NCBI RefSeq assembly: GCF_003111665.1
Contig: NZ_CP022188.1
Location: forward strand, 3,286,001-3,350,000
Reading direction: 5' to 3'
DNA from: Parazoarcus communis
Lineage (GTDB): Bacteria; Pseudomonadota; Gammaproteobacteria; Burkholderiales; Rhodocyclaceae
Length of the DNA: 64,000 bases
The notes beneath the pieces were generated by a model. That model made no database searches. It was not told the DNA's origin and worked only from the letters and a program-made list of their open reading frames with translations. Positions within the stretch are counted from its first letter, which is position 1, and every line of letters starts with the position of its first letter. Shown here piece after piece: positions 8,639 through 17,644 of the stretch. A program made the position numbers and the translations under genes.

Positions 8639-11128
8639 ATGAATTCTGATCAAGCATCTCCCGTCGCGGTGGAAGAAGATCGCGACTGTTACCACTGCGG
8701 CCTGCCGATCCCGCCAGAGACCAGCCACTACGTGCGTATCAATGGCAAGAACCGGCGCATGTGCTGCATCGGTTGCGAGGCGGTCGCCGAGTCGATCGTC
8801 GATAACGGCCTGGTGGACTACTACCGCCATCGCGATGCGATGCCCGAGACCCGGCGCGAGGCGATGCCCTCGGAGTTGCAGGAGCTCGGCCTGTTCGATC
8901 ATCCCGAGTTCCAGAAAAGCTTCGTGCGCCCCATCGGTGAGCATGAGCGCGAGGCTTCGCTGATTCTCGAAGGCATTACCTGCGCGGCCTGCGTCTGGCT
9001 CAATGAGCAGCACGTAGCGCATCAGAAAGGCGTGTCGGCGGTCGAGATCAATTACGCCACACGTCGCGCGCGAGTGCGCTGGGACGAGCGCGAGATCCAT
9101 CTTTCCGACATCCTTGGCGCGATCCAGGCGATCGGCTACCGGGCCTATCCCTACGACGCAACGCGCTCCGAGCAGATCGCCAACAAGGAGCGGCGCTCCA
9201 TGCTGTGGCGGGTGTTCGTGGCCGGTTTCGGCATGATGCAGGTGATGATGTATGCCCTCCCTGCCTACATCGCCACCGAAGGCGACATGACGGCGGATAT
9301 CGATCTGCTGATGCGCTGGGCAAGCCTGCTGCTGACACTCCCGGTCGTGCTCTATTCCGCTGCGCCGTTCTTCCAGCGTGCGCTCAGGGACATCAAGCTG
9401 CGCCGCCTTGGGATGGATGTACCGGTGGCGCTGGGGGTTGGCAGCGCCTTTCTCGCCAGCGTCTGGGCCACGCTCTCCAACGGGCCGGAGGTGTATTTCG
9501 ATTCGGTGACGATGTTCGTGTTCTTCCTGCTCGGTGGCCGTTACCTGGAGATGCTTGCGCGGCAGAAGGCGGTGCGCGGGGTGGAAGAACTGGGCAAGGT
9601 GCTGCCGGTGTTTGCCGAGCGCTTGCCGGACTGGCCGGCGCCGGCCGGCGAGCGGGTGCCGGTGTCGCAACTGGTGCCGGGCGATCGCGTCAGGGTGCGC
9701 CCGGGCGAAGTGATTCCGGCCGATGGTGTCGTGATCGACGGGCAGGGCGAAGCAAATGAAGCCTTGCTGACGGGAGAGAGCCGGCCCGTATCCAAGCGTT
9801 TGGGTGATCTCGTCACCGGGGGCAGCATCAACATTTCCAGTCCGCTGGTGGTGAAGGTGGAGCACGTGGGTGACGAAACCCGCCTCGCCGCCATCTGTCG
9901 TCTGATGGAGCGGGCCGCGATCGAGAAGCCTGCCATCGCCGCCCAGTCTGACCGGGTTGCGGTGTATTTCATCGTCACCCTGCTCGTGCTCGCGGGAGCG
10001 ACCGGCGTGGCGTGGTATTTCATCGATCCGCAGCGCGCGCTGTGGGTGTTTGTCTCCGTGCTGGTGGTGGCCTGTCCGTGTGCGCTATCGCTTGCGACCC
10101 CGACCGCACTGACGGTGGCGACCGACTCTCTGGCGCGAATGGGGGTGCTGGTGACCCGAGGGCACGCGATCGAGACGCTTGCCCGCGCCAATCATTACCT
10201 GTTCGACAAGACCGGTACGCTCACCCAGGGCAAGATGAGTCTGGAGGAGGTCGTTCCGCTGTCTTCCATGTCGGCGCTCGAACTCTGTGCGCTCGCCGCG
10301 GCGCTGGAACAGGGGTCTGAGCACCCGATTGCGGCCGGCGTGCGCGATGGCGCAGCTGAGGCCGTTTTGCCGTCGGTCAGCGACGTTGTGGCGATCACGG
10401 GGCAGGGGCTTTCCGGCAGGTACGTTCAGGGCGACGTGTGGATCGGGCGCCCTGATTACGTTGCTGGCTGTCTGGGCTTGCCGGTACCTGCTGCGCTCGA
10501 TGCGCTCGAGCAGAAGGGCGGTACCGTCATAGCACTGGGGGGGAGCACCGGCTGGCTGGGCCTTTTCCGCCTCGCCGATGTTCCGCGTGCCGAGGCGGCA
10601 ACACTAACCCGCAAGCTCAACGAGGCGCACGTTCCGATGACCGTGCTGTCGGGCGATGCACCCCAGGTGGTGCGCGCGGTGGCGCATGATCTCGGGATTG
10701 GCGAGGCGCACGGTAGCATGACGCCGCATGACAAGCAGGCCTTCATCGCCGAGTTGCAGTCGCGCCCGGGTGTGGTCGTGGCGATGGTGGGCGACGGCGT
10801 CAATGATGCGCCGGTGCTGGCGCAGGCGCACGTCTCAGTGGCGATGGGCGGGGGGACCGACCTGGCCCGGAATCAGGCGGATATCGTGCTGCTGAGCGAA
10901 AACCTTGCCGATCTGGGTGAGGGTGCGGATCTTGCACGCCGTACGCTGAAAATCATCCGACAGAACCTGTGGTGGTCGTTCGCGTATAACTTCACGTCCG
11001 TCCCGCTGGCCATGGCCGGTCTGGTGACGCCGTGGATGGCGGGCATCGGCATGGCGGGCAGTTCGCTGCTCGTGGTACTCAATGCATTGCGACTGCAGCG
11101 GCGGTCGCACAAGAGCAAAGGCAGGTAA
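8639..11128 (+). CDS. ccoI: Copper-transporting P-type ATPase for cbb3 oxidase assembly
   Basis: The 829-residue protein is a P1B ATPase of the CcoI/FixI type, which moves copper for CcoN assembly. An N-terminal zinc-finger-like region (C17-x2-C20 and CCIGC at 42-46) precedes a heavy-metal domain with CAAC at 115-118. Then come the A-domain (TGES), the membrane CPC motif in VVACPCALSLATPTA, the phosphorylation site DKTGTLT, and GDGVNDAP. I used the ATG at 8639 (MNSDQ); an upstream in-frame start at 8606 has no support. It is followed after 2 bp by ccoS and lies just upstream of ccoNOQP. Confidence 0.93.
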   Translation: MNSDQASPVAVEEDRDCYHCGLPIPPETSHYVRINGKNRRMCCIGCEAVAESIVDNGLVDYYRHRDAMPETRREAMPSELQELGLFDHPEFQKSFVRPIGEHEREASLILEGITCAACVWLNEQHVAHQKGVSAVEINYATRRARVRWDEREIHLSDILGAIQAIGYRAYPYDATRSEQIANKERRSMLWRVFVAGFGMMQVMMYALPAYIATEGDMTADIDLLMRWASLLLTLPVVLYSAAPFFQRALRDIKLRRLGMDVPVALGVGSAFLASVWATLSNGPEVYFDSVTMFVFFLLGGRYLEMLARQKAVRGVEELGKVLPVFAERLPDWPAPAGERVPVSQLVPGDRVRVRPGEVIPADGVVIDGQGEANEALLTGESRPVSKRLGDLVTGGSINISSPLVVKVEHVGDETRLAAICRLMERAAIEKPAIAAQSDRVAVYFIVTLLVLAGATGVAWYFIDPQRALWVFVSVLVVACPCALSLATPTALTVATDSLARMGVLVTRGHAIETLARANHYLFDKTGTLTQGKMSLEEVVPLSSMSALELCALAAALEQGSEHPIAAGVRDGAAEAVLPSVSDVVAITGQGLSGRYVQGDVWIGRPDYVAGCLGLPVPAALDALEQKGGTVIALGGSTGWLGLFRLADVPRAEAATLTRKLNEAHVPMTVLSGDAPQVVRAVAHDLGIGEAHGSMTPHDKQAFIAELQSRPGVVVAMVGDGVNDAPVLAQAHVSVAMGGGTDLARNQADIVLLSENLADLGEGADLARRTLKIIRQNLWWSFAYNFTSVPLAMAGLVTPWMAGIGMAGSSLLVVLNALRLQRRSHKSKGR

Positions 11129-11130
11129 GC

Positions 11131-11364
11131 GTGGAAAGTCTCTACATCCTGATTCCGCTGTCGGTGGTCCTGGTCTTCGTCATTGGCATGCTGTTCTGGT
11201 GGTCCCTGCGCAACGGGCAGTATGACGATCTCGAAGGGCCGGCCTACCGGCTCCTGATGGACGACAAGGATGAGCTTCCAGGTGATCGTTGCGATGCAGC
11301 AAGTGAGGGAAAGATTCGCACTGATGGAAAAGTTGAAGAAACCGACCGCAAACAGGGGGAATAA
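11131..11364 (+). CDS. ccoS: cbb3 oxidase maturation protein CcoS
   Basis: The 77-residue protein starts at GTG 2 bp after the ccoI stop. It has a single N-terminal membrane helix (ESLYILIPLSVVLVFVIGMLFWW) followed by the family-typical NGQYDDLEGPAYRLLMDD segment. CcoS is needed to insert cofactors into the catalytic subunit of cbb3 oxidase. The C-terminal 30 residues are charged and variable, as usual. Confidence 0.9.
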   Translation: MESLYILIPLSVVLVFVIGMLFWWSLRNGQYDDLEGPAYRLLMDDKDELPGDRCDAASEGKIRTDGKVEETDRKQGE

Positions 11365-11375
11365 GCGTTACCCGT

Positions 11376-11389
11376 TTGATCTAAGTCAA
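11376..11389. promoter_or_regulatory. FNR box upstream of the candidate small RNA
   Basis: TTGATCTAAGTCAA matches the FNR consensus TTGAT-N4-ATCAA with one mismatch. Its centre lies 40-42 bp upstream of the start predicted from the CATAAT -10 element at 11411-11416, the classical position for direct FNR activation. Confidence 0.75.
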
Positions 11390-11410
11390 CGGCCGTTTCG
11401 AAGCAGTAGG

Positions 11411-11524
11411 CATAATGCCGACATGGTTTTCAGATGTGTCCGGTGACGAATCGCGGTGATCTGAAAGGGTATTTTTGTCTCTCTGTTGGGGTTGGGGGTG
11501 CGTTCAAGACGCACCCTTTTTTTT
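11411..11524 (+). ncRNA. Candidate FNR-activated small RNA, about 100 nt (with its -10 element)
   Basis: A promoter-like CATAAT sits at 11411-11416 under an FNR box. Transcription would start near 11423 and end at a strong terminator (stem 11496-11503/11509-11516, then eight T). Inside lie an 8-bp stem (11428-11435 with 11459-11466, loop containing CCGGTGACGAATCGCGG) and an unpaired U/C-rich linker (about 11467-11490). Two stems, a U-rich single-stranded linker and an oligo-U tail are the usual design of Hfq-dependent regulatory RNAs, and FNR control recalls FnrS of enteric bacteria. There is no convincing short reading frame. Confidence 0.6.
11496..11524 (+). terminator. Strong intrinsic terminator of the candidate small RNA
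   Basis: GGGTGCGT and ACGCACCC form an 8-bp perfect stem with a 5-base loop, followed by eight T residues (11517-11524). Confidence 0.9.
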
Positions 11525-11625
11525 CGTCTGTACCCGATCGGTGCGCAGGATTTCGCCGTATAACGCTGAAATGCCCCGATCCGGTGCCTGCGTGCTTTCC
11601 CCGGCCCCTGCGGTGCAATACAATG

Positions 11626-11666
11626 TTGATCTGTGTCAAATTGTAGATCCGGTCGAGCGGTATCCT
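11626..11666 (+). promoter_or_regulatory. FNR-dependent promoter of ccoNOQP
   Basis: TTGATCTGTGTCAA at 11626-11639 is an FNR box. A TATCCT -10 element follows at 11661-11666, placing the box centre close to -41 relative to the predicted start near 11673. This fits microaerobic induction of cbb3 oxidase. The ccoN ATG is at 11743 with GAGGTGA upstream. Confidence 0.75.
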
Positions 11667-11742
11667 TGCCGCGGATGACGAGTTATCTGCCGTGATCTGA
11701 ACAGTTGTACCAAGGGGTTTTTAATCAAAGAGGTGATTTCAC

Positions 11743-13173
11743 ATGCAATCGCAAGCGACTTATAACTACAAAGTCGTGCGCCAGTTCACCATCATGACGG
11801 TGGTGTGGGGCATCGTGGGCATGCTGGTCGGTGTCATTGCCGCAGCACAGCTCGTGTGGCCTGAACTGAACGTGCACGAGTTCCTGCACTTTGGCAGGTT
11901 GCGTCCGCTGCATACCAACGCGGTCATTTTCGCTTTCGGCGGATGCGCGTTGTTTGCAACGTCCTACTACGTTGTGCAGCGTACCTGTCATACCAAGTTG
12001 TTTGCGCCTGCACTGGCCGGTTTTACCTTCTGGGGCTGGCAGCTGGTCATCGTTCTGGCCGCAATCACCCTGCCGCTGGGTTACACCCAGGGTAAGGAGT
12101 ACGCCGAGCTCGAGTGGCCGATCGACCTGCTGATCGCCGTGGTGTGGGTGTCCTACGCCGTTGTGTTCTTCGGCACGATCGCCAAGCGCAAGATCAGCCA
12201 CATTTACGTGGCGAACTGGTTCTTTGGCGCCTTCATCCTGACCGTTGCGCTGCTGCACATCGTCAATAGCGCTGCCATCCCGGTGTCCTTCATGGGCATG
12301 AAGTCCTACTCGGCCTATGCCGGTGTCCAGGATGCGATGGTTCAGTGGTGGTATGGCCACAACGCGGTGGGCTTCTTCCTGACCGCCGGCTTCCTCGGCA
12401 TGATGTACTACTTCGTTCCGAAGCAGGCTGAGCGTCCGGTCTATTCCTATCGCCTCTCCGTGGTTCACTTCTGGGCGCTGATCTTCACCTACATGTGGGC
12501 GGGTCCGCACCACCTGCACTACACCGCGCTGCCTGACTGGACCCAGTCCGTCGGCATGGTGTTCTCGCTCATCCTGCTGGCTCCGTCCTGGGGCGGCATG
12601 ATCAACGGCATCATGACCCTGTCGGGTGCCTGGCATAAGCTGCGTACCGACCCGATCCTGAAGTTCCTGGTCACCTCGCTGTCGTTCTACGGCATGTCCA
12701 CGTTCGAAGGTCCGATGATGTCGGTCAAGACCGTGAATGCGCTGTCGCACTACACTGACTGGACCGTTGGTCACGTGCACTCCGGCGCACTGGGCTGGGT
12801 GGCGATGATCTCGATCGGTGCGGTGTACTTCCTGCTGCCGCGTCTGTACGGCAAGACCGAGATGTACAGCACCAAGCTGATCAACACCCACTTCTGGATT
12901 GCCACCATCGGTATCGTTCTGTACATCGCCTCGCTGTGGGTTGCCGGTGTGATGCAGGGCCTGATGTGGCGTGCAACCAACTCGGACGGCACCCTGACCT
13001 ATTCCTTCGTGGAGAGCGTCAAGGCCAGCTACCCGTTCTGGACGATTCGTCTGGTGGGTGGCGCCCTGTTCCTGGCTGGCATGGTGATCATGTTCTACAA
13101 CATGGTGAAGACCATCGCCGGTGAGAAGGCATACAACGCGCCCGTGATTGCACCTGCGGCTGCACACGCCTAA
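11743..13173 (+). CDS. ccoN: cbb3-type cytochrome c oxidase subunit I
   Basis: The 476-residue integral membrane protein is the catalytic heme-copper subunit of the high-affinity cbb3 terminal oxidase. It has about 12 membrane helices, with conserved His residues including [17 protein letters not shown], the HH pair in [14 protein letters not shown] and the heme ligands in [14 protein letters not shown]. It begins an operon in the order N-O-Q-P and is preceded by an FNR-type promoter. Confidence 0.97.
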   Translation: MQSQATYNYKVVRQFTIMTVVWGIVGMLVGVIAAAQLVWPELNVHEFLHFGRLRPLHTNAVIFAFGGCALFATSYYVVQRTCHTKLFAPALAGFTFWGWQLVIVLAAITLPLGYTQGKEYAELEWPIDLLIAVVWVSYAVVFFGTIAKRKISHIYVANWFFGAFILTVALLHIVNSAAIPVSFMGMKSYSAYAGVQDAMVQWWYGHNAVGFFLTAGFLGMMYYFVPKQAERPVYSYRLSVVHFWALIFTYMWAGPHHLHYTALPDWTQSVGMVFSLILLAPSWGGMINGIMTLSGAWHKLRTDPILKFLVTSLSFYGMSTFEGPMMSVKTVNALSHYTDWTVGHVHSGALGWVAMISIGAVYFLLPRLYGKTEMYSTKLINTHFWIATIGIVLYIASLWVAGVMQGLMWRATNSDGTLTYSFVESVKASYPFWTIRLVGGALFLAGMVIMFYNMVKTIAGEKAYNAPVIAPAAAHA

Positions 13174-13188
13174 GCGGAGAACAAGAAC

Positions 13189-13824
13189 ATGGCACAATCG
13201 AAACACGAAAAGATCGAACGTAACGTATTCCTGATGATCGTCCTCACGCTGATGACTGTCAGCGTGGGTGGTCTGGTGGAAATCGTTCCGCTCTTCTTCC
13301 AGCACACCACCACGTCACCGATCGATTACAAGGGCAACGAGCTCAATGTAAAGCCGTACGATCCGGTGCGCCTGGTCGGTCGTGACATCTACATCCGCGA
13401 AGGCTGCTACAACTGCCACTCGCAGATGATCCGTCCCTTCCGTGCAGAGACCGAGCGTTATGGTCACTACTCGGTCGCGGGTGAGTACATCTACGACCAT
13501 CCTTTCCAGTGGGGCTCCAAGCGTACCGGTCCTGACCTGGCTCGCGTCGGCGGTCGTTATTCCGACGAATGGCAGAAGGTTCACCTGCTGAACCCGCGCG
13601 ACGTCGTGCCCGAGTCGAACATGCCAGCCTTCCCGTGGCTTGATCGCCCGGTCAAGGGTGACGACATCCAGGACAAGATGCGTGCTCTGAACAAGGTCGG
13701 CCTGCACAAGTACAGCGACGAGGAAATTGCCGCTGCGCCTGCCGCCCTCGAGGGCAAAACCGAGCTTGATGCGGTGGTTGCCTACCTTCAGGGTATGGGT
13801 ACCGCACTTAAGAACGTAAGGTAA
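13189..13824 (+). CDS. ccoO: cbb3-type cytochrome c oxidase subunit II (monoheme)
   Basis: The 211-residue protein has one N-terminal membrane anchor (about residues 13-37) and a periplasmic cytochrome c domain with the heme site CYNCH at 73-77 and a later Met ligand in SNMPAFPW. It passes electrons from CcoP to CcoN. It lies 15 bp after ccoN and has an in-frame ATG with a GGAGAA ribosome binding site. Confidence 0.96.
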   Translation: MAQSKHEKIERNVFLMIVLTLMTVSVGGLVEIVPLFFQHTTTSPIDYKGNELNVKPYDPVRLVGRDIYIREGCYNCHSQMIRPFRAETERYGHYSVAGEYIYDHPFQWGSKRTGPDLARVGGRYSDEWQKVHLLNPRDVVPESNMPAFPWLDRPVKGDDIQDKMRALNKVGLHKYSDEEIAAAPAALEGKTELDAVVAYLQGMGTALKNVR

Positions 13825-13840
13825 GGAAAGAGGACGCGCC

Positions 13841-14029
13841 GTGGAAATCAACGACCTGAGAATCATCGTAACAGTCCTGGGCTTTGCCTGTTTTCTGGGG
13901 ATTTGTGCCTGGGCATACAGCCGTCACGCCAAGACTGGTTTCGATGAGGCGGCGCGCCTGCCCCTGACCGATGACGATCTGCCGGTTTCGAATGGCCGGC
14001 TGGAAAAGGAAGGAAAAACAAATGGCTGA
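13841..14029 (+). CDS. ccoQ: cbb3 oxidase small subunit CcoQ
   Basis: The 62-residue protein starts at GTG (VEINDLRIIV) and has one membrane helix (about residues 6-24) followed by a charged tail. CcoQ stabilises the assembled oxidase. The 3' end overlaps the start of ccoP by 8 bases, implying translational coupling. Confidence 0.9.
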   Translation: MEINDLRIIVTVLGFACFLGICAWAYSRHAKTGFDEAARLPLTDDDLPVSNGRLEKEGKTNG

Positions 14030-14918
14030 CTTTATCAGCGGTTTCTGGAACATGTACGTGATGGGTCTTGTGACCCTGAGCATCCTGTTCTGTGTTTTCG
14101 TGCTGGTCTCGAACATGACCAAGCGCGAGCCGGGCGAAGTCAAACTGCACGGTCACGTGTGGGACGAAACGCTCGCGGAGTACAACAACCCGCTTCCGCG
14201 CTGGTGGCTGTACCTGTTCTGGATCACCATCATTTTCGGCATCGTGTACCTGGTGATCTACCCGGGCTTCGGCAATCACAACGCCGAACGTGGCGAGCAT
14301 AGCCAGTACTACGCAGAGATGAAGGCGGCAGACGAGAAGTACGGCCCCATCTTCGCCAAGTACCAGGACATGGATCTGATGGCCGTTGCAGCAGATCCTG
14401 AAGCCAACGCCATGGGCAAGCGCATGTTCCTGACCTACTGCGCACAGTGTCACGGTTCTGCCGCTCAGGGTGCCAAGGGTTTCCCGAACCTGACCGACGA
14501 CGAGTGGAACTGGGGCGGTGAGCCCGACACCATCAAGGCCACGATCGTTGGTGGTCGTATGGGCGTGATGCCGGCATTCGGCCCCGCGCTTGGTGGTGAG
14601 GGTGTCAAGGATGTTGCCAACTACGTTCGCTCGCTCTCCAACCTTGCACATGATTCCCTCCGTGCGCAGCGCGGCAAGGAAGTGTTCGATACGAACTGTG
14701 TCGCCTGTCATGGCGCGGATGGCAAGGGCAACCCGATGCTGGGTGCGGTCAACCTGACCAACAAGTCATGGCTGTATGGTTCGTCCGAAGCAACGATCAT
14801 CGAAACCGTGACCAACGGGCGTCAAAACCAGATGCCTGCGTTCCAGGAGTTCCTTGGCGATGCCAAAGTTCATCTCCTCGCAGGATATGTGTTGAGTCTT
14901 AGCAAGGAACAGAAGTAA
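14022..14918 (+). CDS. ccoP: cbb3-type cytochrome c oxidase subunit III (diheme)
   Basis: The 298-residue protein has two N-terminal membrane helices (about 10-32 and 61-80) joined by a loop, then two cytochrome c domains with heme sites CAQCH (140-144) and CVACH (226-230). It accepts electrons from the bc1 complex through soluble cytochromes. The ATG at 14022 is set by AAGGAA upstream and by the family-typical MADFISGFWN start. Confidence 0.96.
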   Translation: MADFISGFWNMYVMGLVTLSILFCVFVLVSNMTKREPGEVKLHGHVWDETLAEYNNPLPRWWLYLFWITIIFGIVYLVIYPGFGNHNAERGEHSQYYAEMKAADEKYGPIFAKYQDMDLMAVAADPEANAMGKRMFLTYCAQCHGSAAQGAKGFPNLTDDEWNWGGEPDTIKATIVGGRMGVMPAFGPALGGEGVKDVANYVRSLSNLAHDSLRAQRGKEVFDTNCVACHGADGKGNPMLGAVNLTNKSWLYGSSEATIIETVTNGRQNQMPAFQEFLGDAKVHLLAGYVLSLSKEQK

Positions 14919-14926
14919 GTAGTGCG

Positions 14927-14957
14927 CTCCGGGGGCTTATGCCCCCGGAGCCGTTTT
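14927..14957 (+). terminator. Terminator after ccoNOQP
   Basis: CTCCGGGGGC and GCCCCCGGAG (14927-14936, 14941-14950) form a 10-bp stem with a TTAT loop, followed by CCGTTTTC. Confidence 0.85.
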
Positions 14958-14993
14958 CAACCATAAAAATAAGAATCCACTAATAAAGCGATC

Positions 14994-16421
14994 ATGAACA
15001 GCACAGCCCCGAACTCTCAAGCCAAGGTCCCACCCCCACCACCTGAACAGGATTCCCTGTACGCAGTGCGACAGAAGGTCTACATGCGCGCGGTTACGGG
15101 CATCTTTGCAAACTGGCGATGGGCTCTCGTGTGGTTTACCCAGATCCTCTTCTACGGATTGCCCTGGTTGATGTGGAATGACCGTCAGGCCGTTCTGCTT
15201 CACCTCACAGAGCGCAAGTTCTATATCTTCGGCTGGGTGTTCTGGCCTCAGGATGTGTTCTTCCTGGCCATCCTGCTGATCATTTCCGCTTATGGTCTGT
15301 TCTTCTTCACTGCAATTGCCGGTCGTCTCTGGTGTGGCTACGCGTGCCCGCAGACGGTGTACACCGAGATCTTCATGTGGATCGAGCAGAAGATCGAGGG
15401 GGATCGCAACAAGCGCATGAAGCTCGACAAGGCGCCGATGAGCCCCCGGAAAGCCGGCATCAAGCTGGCCAAGTACGGCGCCTGGGCGGCGGTCTCGATC
15501 TGGACCGGATTCACCTTTGTCGCCTACTTTTCGCCACTCAGCGAATTGCTGCAGTCCGTCACGACCCTGAGCTTCGGGCCGTGGGAGCTGTTCTGGATCC
15601 TGTTCTACGGTGGTTTCACCTATCTGTTTGCGGGAGTGATGCGCGAGCAGGTGTGCAAATACATGTGCCCGTACGCCCGCTTCCAGAGCGTGATGTTCGA
15701 CCCCGATACGCTCGTCATTACCTATGACGATGCGCGTGGCGAACCGCGTGGTCCCCGCAAGAAAGGTGCTGACCCCAAGACAATCGATAAGGGCGATTGC
15801 GTCGATTGCGGCATTTGCGTCCAGGTCTGTCCGACAGGCATCGACATTCGCCACGGCATGCAATACGAATGTATCGGTTGCGCGGCCTGTATCGACGCCT
15901 GTGACCAGGTGATGGACAAAATGGAGTATCCGCGCGGGCTGATTCGCTACTCGACAGAGAATGCGATCAAGAAGGGCTGGGGCAACAAGGAAATCATTGC
16001 CCATGTGTTCCGGCCGCGCACGCTGATCTACGGCTCGGTCCTGATCCTCATCAGTCTCGCCTTCGTCTGGGCGCTCGCTACGCGTGACCCCTTGCGCGTG
16101 GATGTGATCCGCGATCGTGCTTCGCTTGCCCGTGAAATCGAAGGCGGCATGATCGAGAACGTGTACCAGCTTCAGGTGATGAACATGACCGAGAAGGCGC
16201 GTACCTTCGTGTTCTCGGCCTCCGGACTGGACGGTATCGTCATTGGTGGCGAGCACCGCATGGAAGTTGCCTCTGCCGGTACGCAGGCGGTGACCCTGCA
16301 GGTCCATGTCCCGTATGATTCGGGTAAGCCCGGCGCGAACGAGGTGTTCTTCGAGGTCTATCCTGAAGATGAGCCGAGTCTCAAGCTGCGCGAGAAGACA
16401 ACATTCCTGTTCCCTCGCTGA
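14994..16421 (+). CDS. ccoG: cbb3 oxidase accessory protein CcoG (RdxA/FixG), polyferredoxin
   Basis: The 475-residue membrane protein has five membrane helices, a WCGYACPQTVYTE motif, and two 4Fe-4S cluster motifs (CVDCGICVQVCPTGIDIRHG, 20 residues, and ECIGCAACIDACDQVMDK). The C-terminal third is an Ig-like periplasmic domain. CcoG acts in copper reduction during cbb3 assembly. It sits directly behind the ccoNOQP terminator and begins the ccoGH group. Confidence 0.95.
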   Translation: MNSTAPNSQAKVPPPPPEQDSLYAVRQKVYMRAVTGIFANWRWALVWFTQILFYGLPWLMWNDRQAVLLHLTERKFYIFGWVFWPQDVFFLAILLIISAYGLFFFTAIAGRLWCGYACPQTVYTEIFMWIEQKIEGDRNKRMKLDKAPMSPRKAGIKLAKYGAWAAVSIWTGFTFVAYFSPLSELLQSVTTLSFGPWELFWILFYGGFTYLFAGVMREQVCKYMCPYARFQSVMFDPDTLVITYDDARGEPRGPRKKGADPKTIDKGDCVDCGICVQVCPTGIDIRHGMQYECIGCAACIDACDQVMDKMEYPRGLIRYSTENAIKKGWGNKEIIAHVFRPRTLIYGSVLILISLAFVWALATRDPLRVDVIRDRASLAREIEGGMIENVYQLQVMNMTEKARTFVFSASGLDGIVIGGEHRMEVASAGTQAVTLQVHVPYDSGKPGANEVFFEVYPEDEPSLKLREKTTFLFPR

Positions 16422-16433
16422 GATTTCCCGAAA

Positions 16434-16946
16434 ATGAGTGCAATTGTGTCCGACAAAAATCCCGCTCCCTGGTACAAGCAGGGCTGGCCCTGGTTCCTGA
16501 TCGCGCTGCCGGCAACGGCGGTTATCGCCGGTACGATCACCATGGTGATCGCGGTCAGGACGTGGGACGGGCTCGTCGTAGATGACTACTACAAAGAGGG
16601 CAAGGCGATTGTTCAGACGATCGGCCGTACCGAGCGGGCACGTGAACTGGGGCTTAAAGCTCTTGTTCAGGTGCGCAGCGAATCGATTCGCATCGAGGTT
16701 TCGGCTGGTGATATCGACAACGTGCCTGGTGTCATTCACCTCACGATTGCACATCCCACCCAGGGCGGGTTCGATCAGGAGCTGGTGCTGAACGGACAGG
16801 GTGGCGTATTCGAGGGCGCTGTTGCGCCCTTGAGTACGGGCCGCTGGTTGTTTCAAATAGAAAATGAGTCCCGCAGCTGGCGTATGAACGGGGCCGCTTA
16901 CCTCCCGACAGAGACGGAAATCAGGATTGATCCAACTGGTTCTTAA
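16434..16946 (+). CDS. ccoH: cbb3 oxidase assembly protein CcoH (FixH family)
   Basis: The 170-residue protein has one membrane helix (about residues 18-41) and a periplasmic domain beginning WDGLVVDDYYKEGKAI, which is diagnostic for the FixH family. CcoH interacts with CcoN and CcoP during assembly. It lies 12 bp after ccoG. Confidence 0.92.
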   Translation: MSAIVSDKNPAPWYKQGWPWFLIALPATAVIAGTITMVIAVRTWDGLVVDDYYKEGKAIVQTIGRTERARELGLKALVQVRSESIRIEVSAGDIDNVPGVIHLTIAHPTQGGFDQELVLNGQGGVFEGAVAPLSTGRWLFQIENESRSWRMNGAAYLPTETEIRIDPTGS

Positions 16947-16969
16947 CCCGTCGAAGAAGGAGTTTCATC

Positions 16970-17125
16970 ATGGCCTGGAATGAATTGTTCAGCACCGATA
17001 TCGGCCTGCTCAGTCTATTCACCATCGGTTTCGTACTGGCGATGGCAGTGTATATTTATCGCTTTGCCAAACGGCATATTGCCGAGGATGAGCAAAAAGA
17101 GAGAACATTGGGGCATCATTCATAA
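16970..17125 (+). CDS. DUF3149 small membrane protein, 51 aa
   Basis: The ATG at 16970 has AAGGAG upstream and opens a 51-codon frame beginning MAWNELFSTDIGLLSL, typical of DUF3149 proteins. It holds one membrane helix (about 12-31) and a short charged tail ending HHS. Its position 23 bp behind ccoH suggests co-transcription with the cbb3 assembly genes. The function is unknown. Confidence 0.75.
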   Translation: MAWNELFSTDIGLLSLFTIGFVLAMAVYIYRFAKRHIAEDEQKERTLGHHS

Positions 17126-17266
17126 TCCTGCGATTCGGCAGCCAATGCTTGGCATGCGCAGGCAGACTCGGATTTTTCCGGGGTGGGCTTGCGCTGTGTC
17201 CCGCTTCCGGGCAGGCCGGACATGAAGCAGGTCCCGTTTTTTGTGGCACGGTAAGGAGGAGTTTCC

Positions 17267-17512
17267 ATGCAGAAGTTGATTCAGATTCTGTGGCCGTCGT
17301 TCCTGGTGGCTGGTGTGGTGGAGGCGATATTCTTTACCGTGATCAACCCACGAGAGTTGTATTTTTTCGGATCTCCGGTTCATCTTGATATGCTGGCGAC
17401 CTATTCAATCGGCTTTTTCGCTTTCTGGCTGATTTGCGCGGCATCGAGTCTGACCACGGTCTACTTTCAGCGCACGGCATCGGAGATCAACCATCTTGAG
17501 GTCAAGCAGTAA
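17267..17512 (+). CDS. Hypothetical two-helix membrane protein, 81 aa
   Basis: The start is well marked by AAGGAGGAG. The protein has two membrane helices (about residues 6-26 and 41-66) linked by the short polar segment NPRELYFFGSPVHLD. I recognise it only as the sort of small conserved protein seen beside cbb3 genes in related bacteria; its function is unknown. A strong terminator follows. Confidence 0.75.
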   Translation: MQKLIQILWPSFLVAGVVEAIFFTVINPRELYFFGSPVHLDMLATYSIGFFAFWLICAASSLTTVYFQRTASEINHLEVKQ

Positions 17513-17586
17513 GCTGCTCGGATTGGAGGTGGTTTGAGCCGTCCTCAGTTCAGGGGGGCGATGGTTTTCGTCGTGAAATCAGTACT

Positions 17587-17626
17587 CAAAAAGGGAACGG
17601 CCCGCAGTGCGGGCCGTTCCCTTTTC
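17587..17626. terminator. Long bidirectional terminator
   Basis: A perfect 17-bp stem (17589-17605 with 17609-17625) with a 3-base loop is flanked by an A-run and a T-run, serving the 81-aa gene on the plus strand and uspA on the minus strand. Confidence 0.9.
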
Positions 17627-17644
17627 AATTCAGAATGACGGCTA

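Noticed and set aside
11434..11646. Small plus-strand frame of 70 aa over the sRNA terminator and the ccoN FNR box
   Set aside because: It covers a strong terminator and a regulatory site and lacks a ribosome binding site.
11725..13305. Long minus-strand open frame (526 aa) opposite ccoN
   Set aside because: It is His/Gln/Arg-rich, has no ribosome binding site or recognisable motif, and is a mirror of high-GC codon use in ccoN.
14937..16856. Long minus-strand open frame (639 aa) opposite ccoG and ccoH
   Set aside because: It shows the same shadow composition and covers two well-supported genes on the other strand.
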